Below are positions 47,601 through 62,400 of a stretch of 64,000 bases of DNA, one piece after another. The notes under the pieces are model-generated. The model saw nothing but the letters and a program-made list of their open reading frames with translations. It searched no databases and was not told the origin of the DNA. The translations under genes and the position numbers were made by a program. Within the stretch, counting starts at the first letter, position 1; every line of letters starts with the position of its first letter. Origin of the DNA: Petrolisthes cinctipes. Its lineage: Eukaryota; Arthropoda; Malacostraca; Decapoda; Porcellanidae. The stretch spans positions 62,001-126,000 of the forward strand of contig JAWQEG010000287.1 of NCBI GenBank assembly GCA_033782935.1, read 5' to 3'.

Positions 47601-50600
47601 GTACATGCATACTCCGTGTTAGAGTATTTTCAAAATACAGGCCCAAAACATGCTCAAAATCGATATTTTAGGTGCAAAAAGTCGATATGTGCATGCATCT
47701 TCGGTATCCGTCTATATCCCAAATTCAGGTTCAAAACACCCGAAAATTCGATAATTTTGGGTCCCAGAAGCAATCTGTACATGCCTACTCCTTGCTAGAA
47801 TGTTTTAAAGATACAGACCCAAAACATGCTCAAAATCGATATTTTAAGTGCAAAAAGTCGATATGTGAATGCATCTTCTGTACCCGTTTATATCTCAAAT
47901 TCAGGCTCAAAACTCCGAAAATTCGATATTTTTGGGTCCCTTAAGCGATCTGCACATGCCTACTCAGTGCTAGAATGTTTTTAAAATACAGGTTTAAAAC
48001 ATGCTATAAATCGTTATTTTAGGTGTGAAAAGTCGATATGTGCATGCATCTTCTGTACCCGTTTATATCTCAAATTCAGGCTCAAAACACCCAAAAAATC
48101 GATATTTTTGTGTCCCAGAAGCGATCTGTACATGCATACTCCGTGTTAGAGTATTTTCAAAATACAGGCCCAAAACATACTCAAAATCGATATTTTAGGT
48201 GTGAAAAGTCGATATGTGCATGCATCTTCTGTACCCGTTTATATCTCGAATTCAGGCTCAAAACACCCAAAAAATCGATATTTTTGTGTCCCAGAAGTGA
48301 TCTGTACATGTCTACACCGTGCTATAGTATTTTCAAAATACAGGCCCAAAACATGCTCAAAATCGATATTTTAGGTGCCCAAAGTCGATATGTGCATGCA
48401 TCTTCTGTATCCGTTCATATCTCAAATTCAGGCTCAGAACACCCTAAAATTCGATTTATTTGGGTTCCAGAAGCGATCTGTACGTGTCTACTCAGTGTTA
48501 GAGTATTTTAAAAATACAGGCCCAAAACATGCTCAAAATCGATATTTTGGGTGCCCAAAGTCGATATGTGCATGCATCTTCTGTACCCGTTTATATCTCA
48601 AATTCATACTCAAAACACCCGAATATTCGATATTTTTGGGTCCCAAAAGCAATGTGTACATGCATACTCCGTGTTAGAGTATTTTCAAAATACAGGCCTA
48701 AAACATGCAGAAAATCGATATTTTAGTTGCCCAAAGTCAATATGCGTATGTATCTTCTGTACCCGTTTATATCTCAAATTCAGGCTCAAAACACTCAAAA
48801 AATCGATATTTTTGTGTCCCAGAAGCGATCTGTACATGTCTACACCGTGTTTGAGTATTTTCAAAATACAGGCCCAAAACATGCTCAAAATCGATATTTT
48901 GGGTGCCCAAAGTCGATATGTGCATGCATCTTCTGTACCCGTTTATATCTCAAATTCAGGCTCAAAACACCCGAAAATTCAATGTTTTTGGGTTCCAGAA
49001 GCGATCTGTACGTGCATACTCCGTGTTAGAGTGATTTTAATATACAGGCCCAAAACATGCTGAAAATCGATATTTTATTTGCCCAAAGTCAATATGTGTA
49101 TGCAACTTCTGTACCCGTCTATATCCCAAATTCAGGTTCAAAACACCAGAAAATTCGATATTTTTGGGTCCCAGAAGCGATCTGTACATGCCTACTCCTT
49201 GCTGGAATGTTTTCAAGATACAGACCCAAAACATGCTCAAAATCGATATTTTAAGTGCAGAAAGTCGATATGTGCATGCATCTTCTGTACCCGTTTATAT
49301 CTCAAATTCAGGCTCAAAACTCCGAAAATTCGATATTATTGGGTCCCTTAAGCGATCTGCACATGCCTACTCAATGCTAGAATGTTTTTAAAATACAGGC
49401 TTAAAACATGCTATAAATCGATATTTTAGATGTGAAAAGTCGATATGTGCATGCATCTTCTGTACCCGTTTATATCTCAAATTCAGGCTCAAAACACCCA
49501 AAAAATCTATATTTTTGTGTCCCAGAAGCGATCTGTACATGCCTACTCAGTGCTAGAATATTTTCAAGTTATACGCCCAAAACACACTAAAAATCGATAT
49601 TTTGGGTGCCAAAGTCGATATGTGCATGGATCTTCTGTACCCGTTTATATCTCAAATTCAGGCTCAAAACACCCAAAAAATCGATATTTTTGTGTCCCAG
49701 AAGCGATCTGTACATGTCTACACCGTGCTATAGTATTTTCAAAATAGGGGCCCAAAACATGCTCAAAATCGATATTTTAGTTGCCCAAAGTCAATATGTG
49801 AATGTATCTTCTGTACCCGTTTATATATCAAATTCAGGCTCAAAACACCCAAAAAATCGATATTTTTGTGTCCCCGAAGCCATCTGTACATGCCTACTCC
49901 GTGTTAGAGTATTTTCAAAATACAGGCCCAAAACATGCTCAAAATCGTTATTTTAGGTGCAAAAAGTCGATATGTGCATGCATCTTCTGTACCCGTTCAT
50001 ATCTCAAATTCAGGCTCAGAACTCCCGAAAATTCGATTTATTTGGGTCCCAGAAGCGATCTGTACGTGTCTTCATAGTGTTAGAGTATTTTAAAAATACA
50101 GGCTCAAAACATACTTAAAATCGATATTTTAGGTGCAAAAAGTCGATATGTGCATGCATCCTCTGTACCCGGTTATATCCCAAATTCTGGCTCAAAACCC
50201 CCGAAATTTCGATATTTTTGGGTCCCAGAAGCGATCTGTACATGCCTACTCAGTGCTAAAAAATATTTTCAAATTATACGCCTAAAACATACTAAAAATC
50301 GATATTTTAGGTGCCCAAAGTCAATATGTGTATGCATCTTCTGTACCCGTCTATATCCCAAATTCTGGTTCAAAACACCAGAAAATTCGATATTTTTGGG
50401 TCCCAGAAGCGACCTTTACATGCCTACTTCTTGCTAGAAAGTTTTCAAGATACAGGCCCAAAACATGCTCAAAATCGATATTTTAGGTGCAAAAAGTCGA
50501 TATGTGCATGCATCTTCTGTACTGGTTTATATCTCAAATTCAGGCTCAAAACTCCGAAAATTCGATATTTTTGTGTCCCAGAAGCGATCTGTACATGCAT

Positions 50601-53600
50601 ACTCCGTGTTAGAGTGTTTTTAAAATGCAGGCCCAAAACATGCTGAAAATTGATATTTTAGGTGCACAAAGTCAATATGTGTATGCATTCTCTGTACCCG
50701 GTTATATCTCAAATTCAGGCTCAAAACACCCAAAAATTCAATATTTTTGGGTCCCAGAAGCTATCTGTACATGCCTACTCAGTGCTAGAATGTTTTCAAA
50801 ATAGAGGCTCAGAGCATGCTAAAAATCGATATTTTGGGTTCCCAAAGTCGATATGTGCAGGCATCTTCTGTACCCGTTTATATCTCAAATTCAGGCTCAA
50901 AACACCCAAAAATTCGATATTTTTGTGTCCCAGTAGCGATCTGTACGTGTCTACTCCGTGTTAGAGTATTTTAAAAATACAGGCCCAAAACATGCCCAAA
51001 ATCGATATTTTGGGTGCCCAAAGTCGATATGTGCATGCATCTTCTGTACCCGTTTATGTCTCAAATTCAGACTCAAAACACCCGAATATTCGATATTTTT
51101 GGGTCCCAGAAGCGATCTGTACATGCCTACTCCGTGTTAAAGTATTTTCAAAATACAGGCCCAAAACATGCTGAAAATCTATATTTTAGGTGCCCAAAGT
51201 CAATATGTGTATGCATCTTCTGTACCCGTCTATATCCCAAATTCAGGTTCAAAACACCAGAAAATTCGATGTTTTTGGGTCCCAGAAGTGATCTGTACAT
51301 GCCTACTCTTTGTTTGAATGTTTTCAAGATACAGACCCAAAACATGCTCAAAATCGATATTTTAGGTGCAAAAAGTCGATATGTGCACGCATCCTCTGTA
51401 AACGGTTATATCCCAAATTCTGGCTCAAAACACCCGAAAATTCGATATTTTTGGGTCCCAGAAGCGATCTGTACATGCCTAATCAGTGCTAGAATATTTT
51501 CAAATTATACGCCCAAAACATACTAAAAATCGATATTTTGGGTTTCAAAGTCGATATGTGCATGCATCTTCTGTACCCGTTTATATCTCAAATTCAGGCT
51601 CAAAACACCCAAAACATCGATATTTTTGTGTCCCAGAAGCGATCTGTACATGTCTACACCATGTTAGAGTATTTTCAAAATACAGGCCAAAAACATGCTC
51701 AAAATCGATATTTTAGGTGCAAAAAGTCGATATGAGCATGCATCTTCTGTACCCGTTCATATCTCAAATTCAGGCTCAGAACACCCGAAAATTCGATTTA
51801 TTTGGATCCCAGAAGCGATCTGTACGTGTCTACTCCGTGTTAGAGTATTTTAAAAATACAGGCCCAAAACATGCTCAAAATCGAAATTTTGGGTGCCTAA
51901 AGTCGATATGTTCATGCATCTTCTGTACCCGTTTATATCTCAAATTCAGACTCAAAACACCCGAATATTCGATATTTTTGGGTCCTAAAAGCCATCTGTA
52001 CATGCATACTCCGTGTTAGAGTATTTTCAAAATACGTGCCTAAAACATGCTGTAAATCGATATTTTAGCTCCCCAAAGTCAATATGTGTATGCATCTTCT
52101 GTACCTGTCTATATCCCAAATTCAGGTTCAAAACACTCCAAAATTCGATATTTTTGGGTCCCAGAAGCAATCTGTACATGCCTACTTCTTGCTGAAAGTT
52201 TTCAAGATACAGACCCAAAACATGCTCAAAATCGATATTTTAGGGGCAAAAAGTCGATATGTGCATGCATCTTCTGTACCCGTTTATATCTCAAATTCAG
52301 GCTCAAAACACCCAAAAAATCGATATTTTTGTGTCCCAGAAGCGATCTGTACATGTCTACACCGTGTTAGAGTATTTTCAAAATACAGGCCCAAAACATG
52401 CTCAAAATCGATATTTTAGGTGCCCAAAGTCGATATGTGCATGCATCTTCTGTACCCGTTCATATCTCAATTTCAGGCTCAGAACACCCGAAAATTCGAT
52501 TTATTTGGGTCCCAGAAGCGATCTGTACGTGTCTACTCAGTGTTAGAGTATTTTAAAAATACAGGCCTAAAACATGCTGTAATTCGATATTTTAGCTGCC
52601 CAAAGTCGATATGTGCATGCATCTTCTGTACCCGTTTATATCTCAAATTCAGAATCAAAACACCCGATTATTCGATGTTTTTGGGTCCCAAAAGCCATCA
52701 GTACATGCATACTCCGTGTTAGAGTATTTTCAAAATACAGGCCTAAAACATGCTGAAAATCGATATTTTAGGTGTCAAAAGTCGATATGTGCATGCATCT
52801 TCTGTACACGTTTATATCTCAAATTCAGGCTCAAAACACCCGAAAATTCGATATTTTTGGGTCCCAGAAGCGATCTGTACATGCCTACTCCGTGTTAGAG
52901 TATTTTCAAAATACAGGCCCAAAACATGCTCAAAATCGATATTTTAGGTGCAAAAAGTCGATATGTGCATGCATCTTCTGTACCCGTTTATATCTCAAAT
53001 TCAGGCTCAAAACTCCGAAAATTCGATATTTTTGTGTCCCAGAAGCGATCTGTACATGCATACTCCGTGTTAGAGTGTTTTTAAAATACAGGCCCAAAAC
53101 ATGCTGAAAATCGATATTTTAGGTGCACAAAGTCAATATGTGTATGCATTCTCTGTACCCGGTTATATCTCAAATTCAGGCTCAAAACACCCGAAAATTC
53201 GATTTATTTGGGTCCCAGATGCGATCTGTACGTGCATACTCTGTGTTAGAGTGTTTTTAAAATATAGGCCAAAAACATGCTGAAAATCGATATTTTAGCT
53301 GCCCAAAGTCAATATGTGTATGCATCTTCTGTTCTTGTGTATATCCCTAATTCAGGTTCAAAACACTCGAAAATTCGATATTTTTGGGTCCCTGAAGCGA
53401 TCTGTACATGCCTACTCCTTGCTAGAATGTTTTCAAGATACAGACCCAAAACATGCTCAAAATCGATATTTTAAATGCAAAAAAAGTCGATATGTGCATG
53501 CATCTTCTGTACCCGTTTATATCTCAAATTCAGGCTCAAAACACCCGAAAATTCTATATTTTTCGGTCCCAGAAGCGATCTGTACATGCCTACTCCGTGT

Positions 53601-56400
53601 TAAAGTATTTTCAAAATACAGGCCCAAAACATGCTGAAAATTGATATTTTAGGTGCCCAAAGTCAATATGTGTATGCATCTTCTGTACCCGTCTATATCC
53701 CAAATTCAGGTTCAAAACACCAGAAAATTCGATATTTTTGGGTCCCAGAAGCGATCTGTACATGCCTACTCCTTGCTAGAATGTTTTTCAAGATACAGAC
53801 CAAAAACATGCTCAAAATCGATATTTTAGGTGCAAAAAGTCGATATGTGCATGCATTCTCTGTACCCGGTTATAACCCAAATTTTGGCTCAAAACCCCCG
53901 AAAATTCAATTTATTTGGGTCCCAGAAGCGATCTGTACGTGCATACTCCGTGTTAGAGTGTTTTTAAAATATAGGCCAAAAACATGCTGAAAATCGATAT
54001 TTTAGGTGCCCAAAGTCAATATGTGTATGCATCTTCTGTACCCGTGTATATCCCTAATTCAGGTTCAAAACACTCGAAAATTCGATATTTTTGGGTCCCA
54101 GAAGCAATCTGGACATGCCTACTTCTTGCTAGAAAGTTATCAAGATACAGAACAAAAACATGCTCAAAATCGATATTTTAGGTGCCCGAAGTCGATATGT
54201 GCATACATCTTCTGTACCCGTTTATATCTCAAATTCAGGCTCAAAACACCCTAAAATTCGATATTTTTCTGTCCCAAAAGCGATCTGTGCGTGTCTACTC
54301 CGTGTTAGAGTATTTTAAAAATACAGGCCCAAAACATGCTCAAAATCGATATTTTGGGTGCTTAAAGTCGATATGTGCATGCATCTTCTGTACCCGTTTA
54401 TATCTCAAATTCAGACTCAAAACACCCGAATATACGATATTTTTGGGTCCCAAAAGCGATCTGTACATGCCAACTCCGTGTTAGAGTATTTTCAGAATAC
54501 AGGCCTAAAACATGCTGTAAATCGATATTTTAGCTTCCCAAAGTCAATATGTGTATGCATCTTCTGTACCCGTCTATATCCCAAATTCAGGTTTAAAACA
54601 CTCGAAAATTCGATATTTTTTGGTCCCAGAAGCAATCTGTACATGTCTACTTCTTGCTTGAATGTTTTTAGATACAGACCCAAAACATGCTTTAAAATCG
54701 ATATTTTAGGTTCAAAAAGTCGATATGTGCATGTATCTTCTGTACCCGTTTATATCTCAAATTCAGGCTCAAAACTCCGAAAATTCGATATTTTTGTGTC
54801 CCAGAAGGGTTCTGTGCATGCCTACTCCGTGTTAGAGTACTTTTAAAATTCAAGCCCAAAACATGCTAAAAATCGATATTTTAGGTGCCCAATGTCGATA
54901 TGTGCATGCATCTTCTGTACCCGTTTATATCTCAAATTTAGGCTCAAAACACCCGAAAATTCGATCTTTTTGGGTCCAAGAAGTGATCTGTACATGCCTA
55001 CTCAGTGCTAGAATGTTTTCAAAATATAGAGTCAAAACATGCTAACAATCGATATTTTATGTGTCCCAAGTCGATATGTGCATGCATGTTCTGTACCCTT
55101 TTATATCCCAAATTCAGGCTCAAAACACCCGAAAATTTAATTTTTTTGGGTCCCAGAAGCTATCTGTACATGCTTACTTAGTGATAGAATATTTTCAAAA
55201 TATTGGCCCAAAACATACTAAAAATCGATATTTTGTGTGCCCAAAGTCGATATGTGCATGCATCTTCTGTACCCGTTTATATCTCAAATTCAGGCTCAAA
55301 ACACCCGAAAAATCGATTTATTTGGGTCCCAGATGCGATCTGTACGTGCATACTCCGTGTTAGAGTGTATTTAAAAAATAGGCCAAAAACATGCTGAAAA
55401 TCGATATTTTAGGTGCCCAAAGTCAATATGTGTATGCATCTTCTGTACCCGTGTATATCCCTAATTCAGGTTCAATACGCCCAAAAAATCGATATTTTTG
55501 TGTCCCAGAAGCGATCTGTACATGTCTATAACGTGTTAGAGTATTTTCAAAATACAGGCCCAAAACATGCTCCAAATCGATATTTTAGGTGCCCAAAGTC
55601 GATATGTGCATGCATCTTCTGGACCCGTTTATATCTCAAATTCAGACTCAAAACACCCGAATATTCGATATTTTTGGGTCCCAAAAGCCATCTGTACATG
55701 CCTACTCCGTGTTAGAGTATTTTCAAAATACAGGCCTAAAACATGCTGTAAATCGATATTTTTGCTGCCCAAAGTCAATATGTGTATGCATCTTCTGTAC
55801 CCGTCTATATCCCAAATTCAGATTCAAAACACTCAAAAATTCGATATTTTTGGGTCCCAGAAGCAACCTGTACATGCCTACTTCTTGCTAGAAAGTTTTA
55901 AGATACAGACCCAAAACATGCTTTAAAATCGATATTTTAGGTTAAAAAATTCGATATGTGCATGCATCTTCTGTACACGTTTATATCTCAAATTCAGGCT
56001 CAAAACTCCGAAAATTCAATATTTTTGTGTCCCAGAAGCAATATGTACATGCATACTCCGTGTTAGAGTGTTTTTAAAATACAGGCCCAAAACATGCTGA
56101 AAATTGATATTTTAGGTGCACAAAGTCAATATGTGTATGCATTCTCTGTACCCGGTTATATCTCAAATTCAGGCTCAAAACACCCGAAAATTCAATATTT
56201 TTGGGTCCCAGAAGCGATCGGTACATGCCTACTCAGTGCTAGAATGTTTTCAAAATACATGCCCAAAACATGCTGAAAATCGATATTTTAGCTGCCCATA
56301 GTCGATATGTGCATGCATGTTCTGTACCCGTTTATATCTCAAATTCAGGCTCAAAACACCCGAAAATTCGATATTTTCGGGTCCCTTAAGCGATCTGTAC
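44681..56400 (+). repeat. Mixed-monomer domain with weak long-range periodicity
   Basis: About 67 monomers. Types A, C, D, E and F all occur, but I saw no long clean duplication. One marker monomer (GGTGCACAAAG with GCATTCTCTGTACCCGG) recurs near 50662, 53122 and 56115, at 14 and 17 monomers. A hybrid monomer lies near 45520. Other local oddities are CAAAATAGGGGCCC near 49742, GCTAAAAAATATTTTC near 50256, and GTTATAACCCAAATTTTGG near 53870. No gene or mobile element is visible. Confidence 0.82.
56366..56382 (+). other. CENP-B-box-like 17-mer (8 of 9), variant with CGGG
   Basis: This is a second occurrence of TTCG-ATAT-T-TT-CGGG, about 29.5 kb from the one at 26819 and at the edge of the diverged domain. 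It may preserve an ancestral CpG or be an independent T-to-C change. Confidence 0.35.
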
Positions 56401-59400
56401 ATGCCTACTCAGTCTTAGAGTATTTTATAAAAAATAGGCCCAAAACATGCTAAAAATCGACATTTTGGGTGCCCAAAGTCGATATGTGCATTTATCTTCT
56501 GTACCCGTTTGTATCTCAAATTCAGGCTCAAAACACCCAAAAATCCGATATTTTTGTGTGCCTGAAGCGATCTGTACATGTTTACTCCGTGTTAGAGTAT
56601 TTGCACAATACAGACCCAAAACATGCTCAAAATCGATATTTAGGTGCAAAGAGTCGATATGTGCATACATCTTCATTACCTGTTTACATATCAAATTCAG
56701 GCTCAAAAGACCCGAAAATTCTATATTTTTGGGTCCCAGACGCGATCTGTACATGCCTACTCCGTGTTAGAGTATTTTTAAAATACATGCCCAAAACATG
56801 CTGAAAATCGATATTTTAGCTGCCTATAGTCGATAAGTGCATGCATCTTCTGTACCCTTTTATATCTCAAATTCTGGGTCAAAACCCCCGAAAATTTGAT
56901 ATTTTGGGGTCCCAGAAGCAATCTGTATATGCCTACTCCGTGTTAGAGTACTTTCAAAATACAGGCCCAAAACAAGCTGAAAATCGATATTTTAGGTGCC
57001 CAAAGTCGATATGTGCATGCATGCTCTGTACCCTTTTATATCCCAAATTCAGGCTTAAAACACCCGAAAATTTGATATTTTTGGACCCCAGAAGAGATCT
57101 GTACTTGTCTACTCCGTGTTAGAGTACTTTCAAAATGCAGGCCATAAAACATACTGAAAATCGATATTTTAGGTGCCCAAAGTCGATATGTGCATCAATC
57201 TTCTGTACCCGTTTATATCTTAAATTCAGGCTCAAAACACCCGAAAATTCGAGATTTTTGGGTCCCAGAAGCGATCTGTACATGTCTACTCCGTGTTAGA
57301 GTATTTTCAAAATACATGCCCAAAACATGCAGAAAATCGATATTTTAGCTCCACATAGTCGATATGTGCATGCATCTTCTGTACCCGTTTATATCACAAA
57401 TTCAGGCTCAAAACACCCGAAAATTAAATATTTTTGGGTCCTAGAAGTGATCTGTACATGCCTACTCCGTATTAGAGTACTTTCAAAATTCAGGCCCAAA
57501 ACATGCTGAAAATCGATATCTTAGGTGCCCAAAGTGGATATGAGCATGCATCTTCTGTACCCGATTTTATCTCAAATTCAGGCTCAAAATACCCGAAAAT
57601 TCAACGTTTTTGGGTCCTAGAAGCAATCTGTACATGCCTATTCCGTGTTAGAGTATTTTAAAAATACAGGCCCAAAACATGCTGAAAATCAATATTTGAG
57701 GTTCCCAAAGTCAATATGTGTATGCATCTTCTGTACACGTTTATATCCCAAATTCAGGCTCAAAACACCCGAAAACTCGATATTTTTGTGTCACAGAAGA
57801 TATCTGTACATGCCTACTTCGTTTTAGAGTATTTTCAAAATACAGACCCAAAACAAGCTCAAAATCGATATTTTAGGTGCCCAAAGTCGATATGTGCATG
57901 CATCTTTTGTACCCGTTTATATCTCAAATTCAGGCTCAAAACAACCGAAAATTCGATATTTTTGGGTCCCAGAAGATATCTGTACATGCCTACTCCGTGT
58001 TAGAGTACTTTCAAAATTCAGGCCCAAAACATGCTGAAAATCTATATCTTAGGTGCCCAAAGTGGATATGAGCATGCATCTTCTGTACCCGATTATATCT
58101 CAAATTCAGGCTCAAAATACCCGAAAATTCGATATTTTTGGGTCCCAGAAGATATCTGTACATGCCTATTACGTGTTAGAATATTTTCAAAATACAGGCC
58201 CAAAACATGCTGAAAATCGATATTTTAGCTCCACAAAGTCAATATGTGTATGCATCTTCTGTACCCGTTTATATCCCAAATTCAGGCTCAAGACAACCGA
58301 AAATTCGATATTTTTGGGTCCCAAAAGCGATCTGTATATGCCTACCCAGTGCTAAAATGTTTTCAAAATATACACTCAAAACATGCTAAAAATCGATATT
58401 TTGGGTGCCCAAAGTCGATATGTACATGTATTTTCTGTACCCGATTATATCTGAAATTTAGGCTCAAAAGACCCGAAAATTCGATATTTTTGTGTCCCAG
58501 AAGCGATCTGTACATGCCTACTCCGTGTTATAATACTTTCAAAATATATGCCCAAAACATGCTCAAAATCGATATTTTGGGTGCCCAAAGTCGATATGTG
58601 CATGCATCTTCTGTACCCGTTTATATCTCAAATTCAGGCACAAAACTCCCGAAAATTCGGTATTTTTGGGTCCCAGAAGCGATCTGTACATGCCTACTCA
58701 GTGATAGAATTTTTTTCAAAATATAGGCATAAAACATGCTAAAAATCGATATTTTAGGTGCAAAAAGTCGATATGTGCCTGCATCTTCAGTACCCGTTTA
58801 TATCTCAAATTCAGGCTCAAAACATCTAAAAATTCAGTGTTTTTGGGTCTCAGAAGCGATCTGTACATGTCTACTCAGTGCTTGAATAATTTCAAAATAT
58901 TGGCCCAAAACATGCTAAAAATCGATATTTTGGGTGCTCAAAGTCGATATGTGCATGCATCCTCTGTACCCGTTTATATTTCAAATTCAGGCTCAAAACA
59001 CCCTAAAATTCGATATTTTTAGGAACGAGAAGCGATATGTACATGCCTACTCCGTGTTAGAGTATTTTCAAAATACAGGTCCAAAACATGCTCAAAATCG
59101 ATATTTTGGGTGCCCAAAGTCTATATGTGCATTCATCTTCTGTACGCGTTTTTTATATTTCAAATTCAGGCTCAAAACACCCGAAAATTCGATATTTTTG
59201 GGTCCCAGAAGAAATCTGTACATGCATACTCCTTGCTTGAATGTTTTCAAGATACAGACCCAAAACATGCTCAAAATCGTTAATTTAGGGGCAAAAAGTC
59301 GATATGTGCATGTATCTTCAGTACTGGTTTATATCTCAAATTCAGGCTCAAAACACCTCAATATTCAATAGTTTTAGGTTCCAGAAGCGATATGTACATG

Positions 59401-62400
59401 TCTACTCAGTGCTAGAATGTTTTTAAAATATAGGTTTAAAACATGCTAAAAATTTATATTTTAGGTGTCCCAAGTCGATATGTGCATGCATCTTCTGTAC
59501 TCGTTTATATCTCAAATTCAGGCTCAAAACACCCGAAAATTCGATATTTTTTGGTCCCAGAAGTGACCTGTATATACATACTCCACGCTAAAATGTTTTC
59601 AAGATACAGACCCAAAACATGCCCAAAATCGATATTTTAGGTGCAAAAAGTCGATATGTGCATGCTTATTCAGTACCCGTTTATATCTCAAATTCAGGCT
59701 CAAAACACCCGAAAATTCGATATTTTTGTGTTTTAGATGCAATCTGTATATGCCTACTACGTGTTTAAGTATTTTCAAAATACATCCCCAAAACATGCTA
59801 AAAATCGATATTTTAGCTGCCCATAGTCAATATGTGCATGCATCTTCTGTACCCGTTTGTATCTTAAATTCAGGCTCGAAACACCCGGAAATTCGATATT
59901 TTTGGGTCCCAGAAGCGATCTGTACATGCCTACTTCTTGCTAGAAAGTTTTCAAGATACAGACCTAAAACATGCTAAAAATCGATATTTTAGATGCCCAA
60001 TGTCGATATGTGCATGCATCTTCTGTACTGTACCCGTTTATATCTCAAATTCAGGCTCAAAACTCTCAAAAATTCGGTATTTTTGGGTCCCAGAAGCGAT
60101 CTGTGCATGCCTACTCAGTGCTGAAATATTTTCAAAAAAAAAGCCTAATACATGCTAAAAATCGATATTTTAGGTGACCAATGTCGATATGTGCATGCAT
60201 CTTCTGTACACGTTTATATCTCAAATTCTAGCTCAAAACACCCAAAAATTCGATATTTTTGGGTCCAAGAAGAGATCTGTACATGCCTACTCAGTGCTAG
60301 AATGTTTGAAAAATATAGGCTCAAAATATGCTAAAAATCGATATTTTAGGTGTCCCAAGTCGATGTGTGCATAGATATTCTGTAGCAGTTTATATCTCAA
60401 ATTTAGGCTCAAAACACCCGAAAAATCGATGTTTTTGGGTCCTAGATGCAATCTGTATATGCCTACTCCGTGTTTAAGTATTTTCAAAATACATGCCTAA
60501 AACATGCTGAAAATCGATATTTTAGCTGCCCATAGTCAATATGTGCATGCATCTTCTGTACCCGTTTATATCTTAAATTCAGGGTATAAACACCCGAAAA
60601 TTCGGTATTTTTGGGTTCCAGAAGCGATCTGGTATACATGCTTTCTCAGTTTTAGAGTACTTTAAAAATACAGGCAATAAAACATGCTGAAAATCGATAT
60701 TTTAAGTGCCCAAAGTCGATATGTGCATGCATCTTCTGCACCCGTTTATATCTTAAATTCAGGCTCAAAACACCCGAAAATTCGGTATTTTTGGGTCCCA
60801 GAAGCTATCTGTACATGCCTACTTCTTGCTAGAATGTTTTCAAGATACAGACCCAAAACAAGCTTAAAATCGATATTTTATGTGCAAAAAGTCGATATGT
60901 GCATGTATCTTCAGTACCGGTTTACATCTCAAATTCAGGCTCAAAAAACCCGAATATTCAATAGTTTTAAGTTACAGAAGCGATCTGTACATGTTTACTC
61001 CATGCTAGAATGTTTTCAAGATACAGACCCAAAACATGCCCAAAATCGATATTTTAGGTGCAAAAAGTCGATATGTGCATGCATCTTCAGTACCCGTTTA
61101 TATCTTAAATTCAGGCTCAAAACACCCGAAAATTCGATATTTTTGGGTCCCAGAAGCGATCTGTATATGCCTACACAGATCTAAAATGTTTTCAAAATAT
61201 AGACTTAGTACATGCTAAAAATCGATATTTTTGGTGTCCAAAGTCGATATGTGCATGCATCTTCTGTACCCGTTTATATTTCAAATTCAGGCTTAAAACT
61301 CCCGAAAATTCGATATTTTTAGGAACGAGAAGCGATCTGTACATGCCTACTCCGTGTTAGAGTATTTTCAAAATACAGGTCCAAAACAAGCTTAAAATCG
61401 ATATTTTAGGTGCCCAAAGTCGATATGTGCATGCATCTTCAGTACCGGTTTACATCTCAAATTCAAGCTCAAAACACCCGAATATTCAATAGTTTTAGGT
61501 TCCAGAAGCGATCTGTACATGTTTACTCAGTGCTAGAATGTTTTTAAAATATAGGTTTAAAACATGCTAAAAATTTATATTTTAGATGTCCCAAGTCGAT
61601 ATGTGCATGCATTTTCTGTACTCGTTTATATCTCAAATTCAGGCTCAAAACACCCGAAAATTCGAAATTTTTTGGTCCCAGAAGCAACCTGTATTTGCCT
61701 ACTCCTTGCTAGAATGTTTTCAGGATACAGACCCAAAACATGCCCAAAATCGATATTTTAGGTGCAAAAATTCGATATGTGCATGCATCTTCAGTACCCG
61801 TTTATATCTCCAATTCAGGCTCAAAACACCCGAAAATTCGGTATTTTTGGGTCCCGGAAGCGATCTGTGCATGCCTACTCAGTGTTAGAATAATTTCAAA
61901 ATATTGGCTCAAAACATGCTAAAAATCGATATTTTAGGTGTCCAAAGTCGATATGTGCATACATCTTTTGTACCCGTTTATATCCCAAATTCAGGCTCAA
62001 AACACCCGAAAATTCGATATTTTTGGGTCCAAGAAGAGATCTGTACATGCCTACTCAATGCTAGAATGTTTTCAAAATATAGGCTCAAAACATGCTAATA
62101 ATCGATATTTTAGGTGTCCCAAGTCGTTATGTGCATGGATGTTCTGTACCAGTTTATATCTCAAATTTAGGCTCAAACCACCCGAAAATTCGATATTTTT
62201 GGGTCCCAGATGCAATCTGTATATGCCTACTCCGTGTTTAAGTATTTTCAAAATACATGCCCAAAACATGCTGAAAATCGATATTTTAGCTGCCGATAGT
62301 CAATATGTGCATGCATCTTCAGTACCCGTTTATATCTTAATTTCAGGCTCAAAACACCCAAAAATTCGATATTTTTGTGTCCCAGAAGCGATCTGTACAT

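Noticed and set aside
56425..56754. Open frames on the - strand (up to 109 codons), also near 31710, 35984, 48685, 49037 and 62506
   Set aside because: These are isolated monomer variants in which several of the nine consensus - strand stops fall out of frame. Nothing supports coding.
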